Origin: Bacillota bacterium
GTDB taxonomy: Bacteria > Bacillota > Clostridia > Christensenellales > UMGS416
Assembly: GCA_023410875.1 (NCBI GenBank)
Contig: JAEYPH010000021.1
Coordinates: forward strand, 124,001 to 188,000
Length of the DNA: 64,000 bases
Direction: 5' to 3'
Positions 9,349 through 18,015 of the stretch are shown here, piece after piece. Each line of letters begins with the position of its first letter. Within the stretch, counting starts at the first letter, position 1. The notes beneath the pieces are model-generated. The model saw only the letters and a list, made by a program, of their open reading frames with translations. It made no database searches and had not been told where the DNA came from. The position numbers and the translations under genes were made by a program.

Positions 9349-12300
9349 ATGAAGGCCCTGGGTAACATTCGGATCGGAGTCCGGCTGATCGTTTCCTTCC
9401 TCATCGTTGCGATCATCGCCGGCGCCGTAGGCTTCGTCGGCATACAATCGCTCACTTCCTCAAGCCAAAAGAGTGCGAGCATCTACCACGACTACGGCAT
9501 GGCGCAAGGGATCATCGGCAAAATTGCCATCAACTTCAACAAAGCCCGGCAGTTAACCAGGGACATCGTTTTGATCACCGACAAAGCCAGGCGCATTCAG
9601 ATAGCGCAAGATCTGAAGGACTTATCTACAGAAAACAATGAGCTGCTTCCTCAATTTCAAGACACCATCAATACGCAAGCCACCCAGGATAAATTCGACG
9701 CATTCCAGGCAAACCTGGCGGCCTACCGAGTGGTGCGCGATCAGATCGTGGAATACGCGCTGGCCGGCGAGGACGCCGAAGCCGTCGCCCTGATTTATGG
9801 CGAAGCGGCGGCGCCCACCAATGCCTGCGATGCGTCCATCGTGGACCTGTTCAACACCAAAGCAACCAACGGTCAGAACCATGCTGACGCGCTCAGCGCC
9901 GAAAACCAGCAGACCTCCCTTATCCTGATCGGCATCGTCGTCGCTGGCGTTCTGCTGGCCATCGGTCTGGGCGTGTTGATCTCTGCCTCCATCAGCCGCC
10001 CCATCAGCAAGCTGGTGGCGGCGTCCAAGAAGCTGGCAATCGGCGATACGGATATCCAGCTGGATGCAGGGAACCGCGATGAGGTCGGCATGCTGAGCAA
10101 AGCCTTCCAAGGCGTCGTCACTTCCATCCGGGGCCTGATCGAAGATGCCGACATGCTGTCCCAGGCTGCCATGGAAGGCCGGTTATCCGCCCGGGCGGAC
10201 AGCGCCCGCCATCAGGGCGATTTCCGCAAGGTCATAGAAGGCGTCAATGGCACGCTGGACGCTGTGATCAACCCGCTTGCCATGGCCGCCAATTATGTGG
10301 ACCGCATCAGCAAGGGGGACATCCCTCAAAAGATCACCGACGACTATCCGGGTGACTTCAATGACATAAAGAGTAACCTCAACACCTGCATCGAAGCGGT
10401 CAACCTGCTGGTGCGGGATGCCAACATGCTCTCCGACGCGGCCATCGAGGGCCGTCTGCAGATTCGCGCGGACGCGGCACAGCACAGCGGCGATTTCCGC
10501 AAGGTCGTCGATGGCGTCAACCAAACGCTCAACACGCTGGTGGGGCACTTCGAGAACATACCTGCTCCCATGATGATACTGGACAAGGAATACAATATCC
10601 GCTTTATCAACAAGGCCGGCGTCGCCTTTGCCGGGCGCAAGGACAATCTGCTGGGCCTGAAGTGCCGCGAGCTCATCAATTCTGCCGACTGCCGCTCCGG
10701 CAAATGCGCCTGTGCGCTGGCCATGCAGACCAACCGCACCGTGGCCGGAGAAACGCTGGCCTACCCAAGCGGCGAGGAACGGGAAATCTCCTACAGCGGC
10801 GTACCTCTGCATGACCGCAACGGCGACGTGATCGGCGTATTCAAGGTCGTTACAGACCTGACCGATATCAAGAAGGCTGCCCACAAGACCGAAAAGCAGA
10901 TGGATTATCAGCTTAAGGAGGTCAACAAGCTGGTCTCCAACCTGGTCAAGCTGGCCTCCGGCGATTTCGACATCACGGCGAATATTGAAAAGCCCGACGA
11001 GGACACGCAGCAGCTTTACGAGATCTATACCAACATCAACGGCAGCCTGATGCAGTCCGCCGAATCGGTCAAGAGCATGGCCAAGGACATCACGATGCTG
11101 GCTGAAGCAGCTGTGGAAGGCCGGTTGTCCACCCGTGCCGACGCTGCCCAGCACCTGGGCGGTTACCGCGCGCTGGTGGAAGGCGTCAACCGCACGCTGG
11201 ATAGCGTTATCGATCCTCTGAACGTGGCCGCCGACTATGTGCAGCGCATCAGCCGCGGAGACATCCCAGCCAAGATCACCGACGGCTATCGGGGCGACTT
11301 CAACACCATCAAGAACAACCTGAACACCTGCATCGACGCTGTGAACCGCCTGATCCTGGACGCCAACGACCTCAACCAGGCGGCGGTAGCCGGCCGCCTG
11401 CTGACACGCGCCGACGCCACCCGCCATCAAGGCGATTTCCGGCGGCTCATCGAGGGTATCAACAGTGCCTTGAATACCGTAGTCGGCCACATCGACGCCA
11501 TGCCCACGCCGGTCACCATCATGGATACCGACATGAAGGTGCAGTACATCAACAAAACCGGCGCCACGCTTACGGGCAAAACCCAGCAGCAGGCCATGGG
11601 CCTGTATTGCCATGAGCTGTACAGATCCGGCCACTGCAACACCGAGAATTGCGCCTGCGCCCAGGCCCTGCGCACCGACAGGACCATCTATAGCGAAACC
11701 GACGCCCACCCCAACGGCGCAAATATGGACATCGGCTACAGCGGCGTGCCGCTGCACGATGACGGCGGCAAGGTCATCGGCGTGCTGGAAGTCGTCACCG
11801 ACATGACCGCCATCAAGACCACCCAACGGGTGACCCTGCGCCAGCAGCAGTATCAGAGCAAGCAGGTGGACAAGCTGTCGGCCAACCTGGAGCGCATGGC
11901 CCGCGGTGAGCTGCGCTGCGACATGGAAATCGATCCGCCGGACGCCGATACCCAGGAGATTTATCAGTTGTTCAGCGGCATCTGCCACAATATGCACCAG
12001 AGCTTCCAGTCTCTCAAGGGTTACATAGACGAGATTACCTCGGTATTGTCCGCGATCTCCGCAGGCAATCTGGATATCGCCATTACCAGCGATTTCGACG
12101 GTGATTTCGTATCCCTCAAGGACTCACTCAACAACATTCTATGCTCTCTGAACGAGGTCTTTGGCGAGGTGAACAACGCTGCCGAACAAGTGGCCGGCGG
12201 AACCCGGCAAGTGTCTGACGGCAGCCAGGCCCTAAGCCAGGGAGCCACCGAGCAGGCCAGCGCCATCGAAGAGCTGACCGCATCGGTTTCAGAGATCGCC

Positions 12301-13035
12301 GCCCAGACCCGCCAGAATGCCATGAACGCCGGCCGCGCCAACGAGCTGTCCGTGGTCACCCGTGATCGGGCCGTCACCGGCAACAGCCAGATGCAGGGTA
12401 TGCTCGTGGCCATGGCCGGCATCAATGACGCGTCGGCCAACATCTCCCGCATCATCAAGGTCATCGACGACATCGCCTTCCAGACCAACTTGCTGGCCCT
12501 GAATGCCGCTGTGGAAGCCGCTCGGGCCGGGCAGCACGGCAAGGGTTTCGCGGTGGTGGCCGAAGAGGTGCGCAATCTGGCTGCCCGCAGCGCCAATGCC
12601 GCCAAGGAGACCACAGTCTTGATAGAGACCTCCATACAGAAGGTTCAGGACGGCATGCGCATCGCCAACGACACTGCCCAGGCTTTCGGCAAGATTGTCG
12701 ATGGCGTGGAGGAATCCACCAAACTGGTCAGCGGCATCGCCTCGGCCAGCAGCGACCAAGCCACCGCCGTGGCCCAGGTGAACCGGGGCATCGAGCAGGT
12801 CAGCCAGGTTGTGCAGACAAACAGCGCCACTGCCGAGGAGAGCGCCGCCACTTCGGAGGAACTCTCCGGGCAGGCCGAGATGCTCAAGCAAATGGTCGCC
12901 CGTTTCCATCTCAAGGGGCAGCACAGCGGGCGCATACCTGCCGCCGCTGCCCGCCAGTTGCCCCAGCCCAACACCTCCGCCAAAGCCGACCGGGCGAAGA
13001 TCTCGCTAAGAGATAAGGAATTCGGCAAGTACTGA
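9349..13035 (+). CDS. Giant poly-HAMP methyl-accepting chemotaxis protein with two Cys-motif PAS domains
   Basis: The 1228-residue protein has a transmembrane helix near residues 13-35, a periplasmic-type four-helix sensor region, and a second helix near 190-212. About ten HAMP-like units follow. The middle contains an internal duplication in which three to four HAMPs precede a PAS domain and another HAMP follows it. Each PAS carries cysteines with identical spacing C-x8-C-x4-C-x-C (residues 439/448/453/455 and 754/763/768/770), suggesting a metal or iron-sulfur site. The C-terminal ~280 residues form the MCP signalling hairpin, including DDIAFQTNLLALNAAVEAAR. By family it would signal to CheA/CheW, which are not in the window. 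GGAGG precedes the ATG at 9349; an upstream ATG at 9235 lacks a ribosome site. Confidence 0.93.
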   Translation: MKALGNIRIGVRLIVSFLIVAIIAGAVGFVGIQSLTSSSQKSASIYHDYGMAQGIIGKIAINFNKARQLTRDIVLITDKARRIQIAQDLKDLSTENNELLPQFQDTINTQATQDKFDAFQANLAAYRVVRDQIVEYALAGEDAEAVALIYGEAAAPTNACDASIVDLFNTKATNGQNHADALSAENQQTSLILIGIVVAGVLLAIGLGVLISASISRPISKLVAASKKLAIGDTDIQLDAGNRDEVGMLSKAFQGVVTSIRGLIEDADMLSQAAMEGRLSARADSARHQGDFRKVIEGVNGTLDAVINPLAMAANYVDRISKGDIPQKITDDYPGDFNDIKSNLNTCIEAVNLLVRDANMLSDAAIEGRLQIRADAAQHSGDFRKVVDGVNQTLNTLVGHFENIPAPMMILDKEYNIRFINKAGVAFAGRKDNLLGLKCRELINSADCRSGKCACALAMQTNRTVAGETLAYPSGEEREISYSGVPLHDRNGDVIGVFKVVTDLTDIKKAAHKTEKQMDYQLKEVNKLVSNLVKLASGDFDITANIEKPDEDTQQLYEIYTNINGSLMQSAESVKSMAKDITMLAEAAVEGRLSTRADAAQHLGGYRALVEGVNRTLDSVIDPLNVAADYVQRISRGDIPAKITDGYRGDFNTIKNNLNTCIDAVNRLILDANDLNQAAVAGRLLTRADATRHQGDFRRLIEGINSALNTVVGHIDAMPTPVTIMDTDMKVQYINKTGATLTGKTQQQAMGLYCHELYRSGHCNTENCACAQALRTDRTIYSETDAHPNGANMDIGYSGVPLHDDGGKVIGVLEVVTDMTAIKTTQRVTLRQQQYQSKQVDKLSANLERMARGELRCDMEIDPPDADTQEIYQLFSGICHNMHQSFQSLKGYIDEITSVLSAISAGNLDIAITSDFDGDFVSLKDSLNNILCSLNEVFGEVNNAAEQVAGGTRQVSDGSQALSQGATEQASAIEELTASVSEIAAQTRQNAMNAGRANELSVVTRDRAVTGNSQMQGMLVAMAGINDASANISRIIKVIDDIAFQTNLLALNAAVEAARAGQHGKGFAVVAEEVRNLAARSANAAKETTVLIETSIQKVQDGMRIANDTAQAFGKIVDGVEESTKLVSGIASASSDQATAVAQVNRGIEQVSQVVQTNSATAEESAATSEELSGQAEMLKQMVARFHLKGQHSGRIPAAAARQLPQPNTSAKADRAKISLRDKEFGKY

Positions 13036-13043
13036 TTTTTCAA

Positions 13044-13073
13044 AGGCGCGCGCCGGTGGGCCGGCGCGCGCCT
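13044..13073 (+). terminator. GC-rich hairpin after the chemoreceptor
   Basis: A 13-bp perfect stem (13044-13056 with 13061-13073) with a TGGG loop, followed by GGTCTTT. The T tract is weak, so partial read-through into the kinase gene is likely. Confidence 0.6.
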
Positions 13074-13121
13074 GGTCTTTGCGGTGGCCAATGCCGCCAT
13101 TGCCGGTGGGGAGCGAGCATC

Positions 13122-15137
13122 ATGGATTTGAACATCATCAAAGGCCTCGTATACAACTTCGCATTGCTGCTGATGCTTTGCGTCATCTATGAAGTCCGGT
13201 TCCTCCTGGCGCACCGCTGGTCCAGGCATCTGCCCGCCATCAATGGAATCCTGGTTTCCGTTATCGGCGTCTGCATCATGTCTCTGCCGTTGGATTTCAC
13301 CAGCGGCACACACTTTGACGCCCGAACCGTGCTGATCAGCGTGACAGCACTTATTTTCGGTATCGCCCCTACCGTGATCGCCTCTGCCGTGTTGGTCGTG
13401 TTTCGCTTGCTTGTGGGCGGCGAGGGGCTTTTGATGGGCGAACTGATCATCCTGTCCGCAGCGGGCATTGGCCTGCTCTGGCGGCGGCGGCTGGAAAAAC
13501 TCCCCGCCAAACGCAAGCTGCCGGACATTTATCTGTTTGGCCTGACGGTGCACATCGCGATGGTGGCATGCATGCTCCTGTTGCCCTGGCCCACGGCGAT
13601 GCAGGCGCTGCGAAGCGCAGCGCTGCCCGTTGTGCTCCTGTATCCATTGGGCACCGTTCTGCTGAGCGCCCTGCTGCTGCATCAGAAAGAACGCGATGAA
13701 TCCGCCCGGCGTATACTGGAAGCCGAAATGCGCTATACCAGCATCTTTCAAGACAGCCTGGCAGTCATGCTCCTCATCGATCCCCAATCCGGCGCCATCG
13801 TCGATGCCAACCCGGCAGCCCGCAGGTTTTACGGGTGGGACGAGGAAGCGCTTAAGTCCATGAACATCGCCCAAATCAATATGCTGGATCGGGAGGAGAT
13901 CGCGCGCGAAATGAAGCGTGCCGAAACCGAAGAGCGTAACTTCTTTCTTTTCCGCCATCGCAAGGCCGATGGGCAAACCGCCGATGTGGAGGTCTACAGC
14001 AGCCCCATCAGGCTCAACGGCAAGACGATTCTTTATTCCATCGTGCACGACGTCTCACTGCGAATGCAGGCGGAAGACGCCCGTCAGGAAAGCGAACAGC
14101 GTTTCCGTTCGCTGGTGGAAGGAGCGCCGGAGGCCATATTCATCGAAACCCGGGAGCATTTGGTCTTTGCCAATCAGGCGGCGGTGCGGCTGTTCGGCGC
14201 CACTTCTGCGCAGGATCTGCTTGGAACCAGGATAGCCAAACGGCTGTCCGACGAGACCGTCATCCTCCGGCTGGACGAAACGCCAGTGCCTGTGGAGATA
14301 ACCTCGGTGCCCATCGTATACAACGAAGAACTGGGGCTGGTCGTCTTCGCCCGGGACATCTCCGAGCGCAAGCTGCTGGAACGGGAGCGCCAGGAGATGG
14401 AAGCACAGATGCGCCAGCAGCAAAAGCTGGAGGCCATCGGCACACTGGCCGGCGGCGTCGCCCACGAGATCAACAATCCCATAAACGGCATCATGAACTA
14501 CGCCCAGCTCATCATCGAGGAGTCCGTCGGCAATGCCCCGACGTTGGAGTTCGCCGCAGAGATCATCCACGAAACCCAGCGAATTTCCACGATCGTGAAA
14601 AATCTGCTGCAATTCTCCCGCCAGGAGAAGGAATCCCACAGCTTGGCCAGCATCCATGATATCGTGGATCAGACCATGTCGCTGATCCGCACGGTCCTGC
14701 GCAAGGATCAAATCGAGTTGAAGGTGTCTCTGGATGAGGACGTGCCACGGATCAAATGCCGCAGCCAGCAAATCCAGCAGGTGCTCATGAACCTGCTGAC
14801 CAATGCCCGGGACGCTCTCAACGAGAAATACCCTGGGTTCCACGAGAACAAGGAGATCGAGCTGACCTGCCAACGAGTGGTGCAGGACAGCCGGCTGTGG
14901 CTGCGGCTGATCGTCCGGGACAACGGTGTGGGCATCCCACAGAGCGTGCGGACTCGCATCTACGAGCCTTTCTTCTCCACGAAACCCCGGGACATTGGCA
15001 CCGGTCTGGGCCTATCCATCAGCTTTGGCATCGTCAGGGACCACGGTGGCCGCATAAGCTTCGAAACGGAAGAGGGGCAGTTCACCGAATTTGCCGTGGA
15101 TCTGCCGGCAGAGGACAGATCCGAGGATCAGCCGTAA
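13122..15137 (+). CDS. LytS-type 5TMR sensor histidine kinase
   Basis: The 671-residue membrane protein starts with about six hydrophobic segments of the 5TMR-LYT type (residues ~5-190), a domain thought to sense extracellular or membrane-associated ligands. Two PAS domains follow (roughly 205-320 and 325-420). The kinase core has HisKA with AHEINNP (His ~448) and HATPase_c with NLLTNARDAL and DNGVGIP. The response regulator follows 17 nt downstream and is the probable partner. The ATG at 13122 has a GGTGGGGAG ribosome site. It could be cotranscribed with the chemoreceptor through the weak hairpin. Confidence 0.92.
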   Translation: MDLNIIKGLVYNFALLLMLCVIYEVRFLLAHRWSRHLPAINGILVSVIGVCIMSLPLDFTSGTHFDARTVLISVTALIFGIAPTVIASAVLVVFRLLVGGEGLLMGELIILSAAGIGLLWRRRLEKLPAKRKLPDIYLFGLTVHIAMVACMLLLPWPTAMQALRSAALPVVLLYPLGTVLLSALLLHQKERDESARRILEAEMRYTSIFQDSLAVMLLIDPQSGAIVDANPAARRFYGWDEEALKSMNIAQINMLDREEIAREMKRAETEERNFFLFRHRKADGQTADVEVYSSPIRLNGKTILYSIVHDVSLRMQAEDARQESEQRFRSLVEGAPEAIFIETREHLVFANQAAVRLFGATSAQDLLGTRIAKRLSDETVILRLDETPVPVEITSVPIVYNEELGLVVFARDISERKLLERERQEMEAQMRQQQKLEAIGTLAGGVAHEINNPINGIMNYAQLIIEESVGNAPTLEFAAEIIHETQRISTIVKNLLQFSRQEKESHSLASIHDIVDQTMSLIRTVLRKDQIELKVSLDEDVPRIKCRSQQIQQVLMNLLTNARDALNEKYPGFHENKEIELTCQRVVQDSRLWLRLIVRDNGVGIPQSVRTRIYEPFFSTKPRDIGTGLGLSISFGIVRDHGGRISFETEEGQFTEFAVDLPAEDRSEDQP

Positions 15138-15154
15138 GGCTAGAAGGAGTATAC

Positions 15155-16213
15155 ATGTGCAACGTATTGGTCGTGGACGATGAAAAGAGCATCCGCACAA
15201 CGCTGAGCGCATTTCTGGAACGGGCGGGCTACAATGCCTACTGCGCAGCAGACGCCTTGAGCGCGCTGCAGATGCTGGAAGAGCGGGACTACGATGTTGT
15301 GATCACCGACATCATCATGCCGCGGATTTCGGGCATCGATCTGCTCACGAGCATCCGCAAAATATCCTCCTCGGTGCAAGTTATCATTATGACCGGCGAG
15401 CCCACGGTGGACACGGCGGTGAAGGCAGTGCAATATGGCGCCAACAATTATCTGGCCAAGCCCATCGGCAAGGAAGACCTGCTGATGACCGTGAACCGTG
15501 CCGTGGAGCTGCGCCAACTGCACAAGGAGAAGGAACGGCTGGAGCTGGAAAACGACCTCTACCGCAAGAACCTGGAGGAGATGGTCGAACAAAAATCCTG
15601 GGAGCTGCAACGGGCCATGAAGAGCATCATCCGGCTGCTGTCCACCGTCGTGGAGGTGCGCGACCCCTATACGGCGGGGCACCAGCTGCGGGTGGGCAAC
15701 CTCTCGGCGCAGATCGCCATGCGGATGAACCTGCCCAAAAAGGTCATCGACATGGTGCGCATCATCGGTTATCTGCATGACATCGGGAAAATCGTCATTC
15801 CCGCGGAAATCCTGTCAAAACCGGGAAAGCTTACGCCGCTGGAAATGCAGATGATGCGCAACCATCCTGTCAGCGGCTATGATATGATTGCCACGGTGGA
15901 CCTGCCCGACGTGATCGGCAAGACCATACTGATGCACCACGAGCGCTGCGATGGAACCGGCTACCCCAACGCCTTGGCAGAGGCAGATATGACGATCGAG
16001 GCCAAGATCATTATGGTGTCCGACGTGGTGGAGGCGATGATGTCCCACCGGCCCTATCGCCCGGCCCTGGGCCTGGACGCAGCACTGGAAGAGATCGAAA
16101 AGAATGCTGGAACGCTGTATAACCAGGAGATCGCGAAGCTGTGCATCGACCTGTTCAATAAGGAATCCTATGCCATCGAAGAGGAACAATACGACGTATC
16201 GTTTCCCATCTAA
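15155..16213 (+). CDS. Response regulator with HD-GYP phosphodiesterase output
   Basis: The 352-residue protein has an N-terminal receiver domain with acidic pocket VVDDE, phospho-acceptor Asp52 in VITDIIMP and a conserved K in AKPI. A coiled-coil linker (~125-165) leads to an HD-GYP domain: HDIGK at ~208 and HHERCDGTGYP, with the GYP signature intact. By family the output hydrolyses cyclic di-GMP, under control of the upstream LytS-type kinase. AAGGAG lies 7 nt before the ATG. Confidence 0.95.
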   Translation: MCNVLVVDDEKSIRTTLSAFLERAGYNAYCAADALSALQMLEERDYDVVITDIIMPRISGIDLLTSIRKISSSVQVIIMTGEPTVDTAVKAVQYGANNYLAKPIGKEDLLMTVNRAVELRQLHKEKERLELENDLYRKNLEEMVEQKSWELQRAMKSIIRLLSTVVEVRDPYTAGHQLRVGNLSAQIAMRMNLPKKVIDMVRIIGYLHDIGKIVIPAEILSKPGKLTPLEMQMMRNHPVSGYDMIATVDLPDVIGKTILMHHERCDGTGYPNALAEADMTIEAKIIMVSDVVEAMMSHRPYRPALGLDAALEEIEKNAGTLYNQEIAKLCIDLFNKESYAIEEEQYDVSFPI

Positions 16214-16308
16214 CCAGTTCCCCTTGGATTATTCCCTGCGCGATTACATCATTTATCAAATACAAGTTTGCAGCCCTCCTGCGCAATACTATTGCCGGGT
16301 GGTTGCAT

Positions 16309-16986
16309 TTGATTCGTCTGGAACACATTGTCAAGACCTATAACATGGGCGGCGAGACCATACACGCGCTGGATGACGTAAGCCTTCGGGTGGGCCCCGG
16401 TGAGTTCGTCAGCATCATCGGCCCCAGCGGCAGCGGCAAATCCACGCTGATGAACATCGTGGGCTGCCTGGACAGCCCCAGCGCCGGGCGCTATCTGCTG
16501 GATGGCCGCGACGTAACGTCGCTGGACGACGACCGCCTGGCCGACGTGCGCAGCGCGCGGCTGGGCTTCGTGTTTCAGGGCTTCAACCTGCTGCCCCGGC
16601 TGGACGCGCTGCACAATGTGGAGCTTCCGCTGGTGTATCAGGGCATGGCGCGGGAGGAGCGCCGCCAGCGCGCCGCCCAGGCGCTCTCCGCCGTGGGCCT
16701 GGGCTCGCGGCTGCACCACAAGCCTTGCGAGCTGTCCGGCGGGCAGCAGCAGCGGGTGTGCATGGCCCGGGCGCTGGTCACCCATCCTTCGCTGATCCTG
16801 GCGGACGAGCCCACCGGCAATCTGGACAGCCGATCCGGCGCCGACGTGATGGCGCTGCTCAAGGACTTGCATGGCGCCGGCAACACGGTGCTGCTGATCA
16901 CCCACGACCCCGGCGTGGCCCGCTCCGCCCCCAGGCGCGTGGCCATTAGAGACGGCAAATTGGTCAGTGATGAGCGGCTGGCGTAG
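16309..16986 (+). CDS. Lone MacB/LolD-like ABC transporter ATPase
   Basis: About 225 residues with Walker A GPSGSGKST, Q-loop VFQGFNLLPRL, signature LSGGQQQR, Walker B LILADEPTGNLD and the H-loop His in LLITHDPG. The NLDS ending and the D-loop fit the MacB/LolD subfamily, whose members pair with an FtsX/MacB-type permease. No permease lies on either side, so either the partner is elsewhere or this is a remnant of a larger operon. I chose TTG at 16309 because GGGTGG lies 6 nt upstream; TTG at 16303 is possible. Confidence in family is high and in transport role low. Confidence 0.9.
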   Translation: MIRLEHIVKTYNMGGETIHALDDVSLRVGPGEFVSIIGPSGSGKSTLMNIVGCLDSPSAGRYLLDGRDVTSLDDDRLADVRSARLGFVFQGFNLLPRLDALHNVELPLVYQGMAREERRQRAAQALSAVGLGSRLHHKPCELSGGQQQRVCMARALVTHPSLILADEPTGNLDSRSGADVMALLKDLHGAGNTVLLITHDPGVARSAPRRVAIRDGKLVSDERLA

Positions 16987-17077
16987 AATCGTTTAGTATA
17001 TTCTTTCCCTTGACCGCCCGGCGCAGCCTGCATACAATCAACACAATACCAATAGAGGTTCTCCGATGCCGGCGATT

Positions 17078-17175
17078 CGGTGAGACAACCGCATACGGAA
17101 TGATTGACACCCACAAGGGTTTTGCTTGTCGTTCCATCTCACCGCCGCAGGTTTTAGCCGCGCTGCCGCGCGGCT
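17078..17175 (+). other. Candidate structured 5' leader of the methyltransferase
   Basis: A long nested fold is visible: CGGTGAGA (17078-17085) with TCTCACCG (17137-17144), inside it GGAA/TTCC (17097-17100, 17132-17135), and ACAAG/CTTGT at the tip. It is followed by an 8-bp terminator-like stem (17156-17163 with 17168-17175) and a T-rich tail, then the ribosome site. This layout resembles a regulated leader. I do not recognise a known riboswitch class. Confidence 0.4.
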
Positions 17176-17198
17176 TGCTGTTTGAAAGGAGAACCATC

Positions 17199-17888
17199 AT
17201 GTCATCAGAGCGCAAGGCACCGACCGCCGAGCCCATGGCCGCCTTTTTCGACGTGCGCGCCGAGGGGTACGAAGCCCACATGCGCCACAACCGCGACCTG
17301 GACCGGCTGTACGAGGCCGCAGCGGAGCACATACAGCAAACAGACGCCCCCATCGCCATACTGGACCTGGGCTGCGGCACGGGCATGGAGCTGGCCTCCG
17401 TGCTGAAGCGCGCGCCCAACGCCCGCGTTACATGCGTGGATGTGAGCGCCGGCATGCTGGACCTCCTGCGCCAGGCTTATGCCGACCGGCTGGAGCAAAT
17501 TACTGTCGTACAAGCCTCCTATCTGGATTGGCCCTATCCGAAGGAGTCCTTCGATTACGCCCTTTCCACCTACTCGCTGCATCACTTCCTGCCGGAGCGC
17601 AAGACAGCCATCTACCGCAACATCCTGGCTGCTCTGAAAAACGGCGGCTTATACCTGGAGGCCGATTACATGGTTCGCGAAAAAGAGATGACAGAGGCCC
17701 TCCGGCAGTACCACGAGCATATGGCCGCGCTGGGCGGTGAGACCGGGGATTATCACATCGACATCCCCTTCACGCCACAGGTGCAGCTGCAGCTGCTGCG
17801 GGATGCCGGATTCGCTTGCGCAACCGTAGAGCTGGAAGATCTGGACAGCCCACGGCCCTCAGCGGTGCTACGGGCTGCCAAAGTATAA
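17199..17888 (+). CDS. SAM-dependent class I methyltransferase
   Basis: The 229-residue protein carries motif I LDLGCGTG at ~55, an acidic motif II ending in VDVSAG, and the late strand motif NGGLYLEAD, consistent with a Rossmann-fold methyltransferase using S-adenosylmethionine. The substrate is not identifiable. AAAGGAG precedes the ATG. It stands alone between a candidate structured leader and the promoter of the next gene. Confidence 0.85.
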   Translation: MSSERKAPTAEPMAAFFDVRAEGYEAHMRHNRDLDRLYEAAAEHIQQTDAPIAILDLGCGTGMELASVLKRAPNARVTCVDVSAGMLDLLRQAYADRLEQITVVQASYLDWPYPKESFDYALSTYSLHHFLPERKTAIYRNILAALKNGGLYLEADYMVREKEMTEALRQYHEHMAALGGETGDYHIDIPFTPQVQLQLLRDAGFACATVELEDLDSPRPSAVLRAAKV

Positions 17889-17951
17889 CGAACTACTGTG
17901 TGCCATATGCCCCGGCGAATCGGTCGCCGGGCATATTACATTGTAGTTTTA

Positions 17952-17975
17952 TTTACATGTAAACGATTGTATAAT
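17952..17975 (+). promoter_or_regulatory. Promoter with LacI-family-like operator
   Basis: TATAAT at 17970-17975 serves the following gene. TTTACATGTAAA (17952-17963) is a perfect palindrome, and TGTAAACGATTGTA (17958-17971) resembles a catabolite-response (cre) or LacI-family operator with two mismatches, overlapping the -10. The -35 is not clear. Confidence 0.45.
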
Positions 17976-18015
17976 ATCATCGTTGATCTCAATACCCAAA
18001 GCGAAGGAGAGCACC

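Noticed and set aside
10183..11997. A 604-codon open frame opposite the chemoreceptor
   Set aside because: Shadow of the duplicated HAMP/PAS region; its apparent internal repeats mirror those of the real gene.
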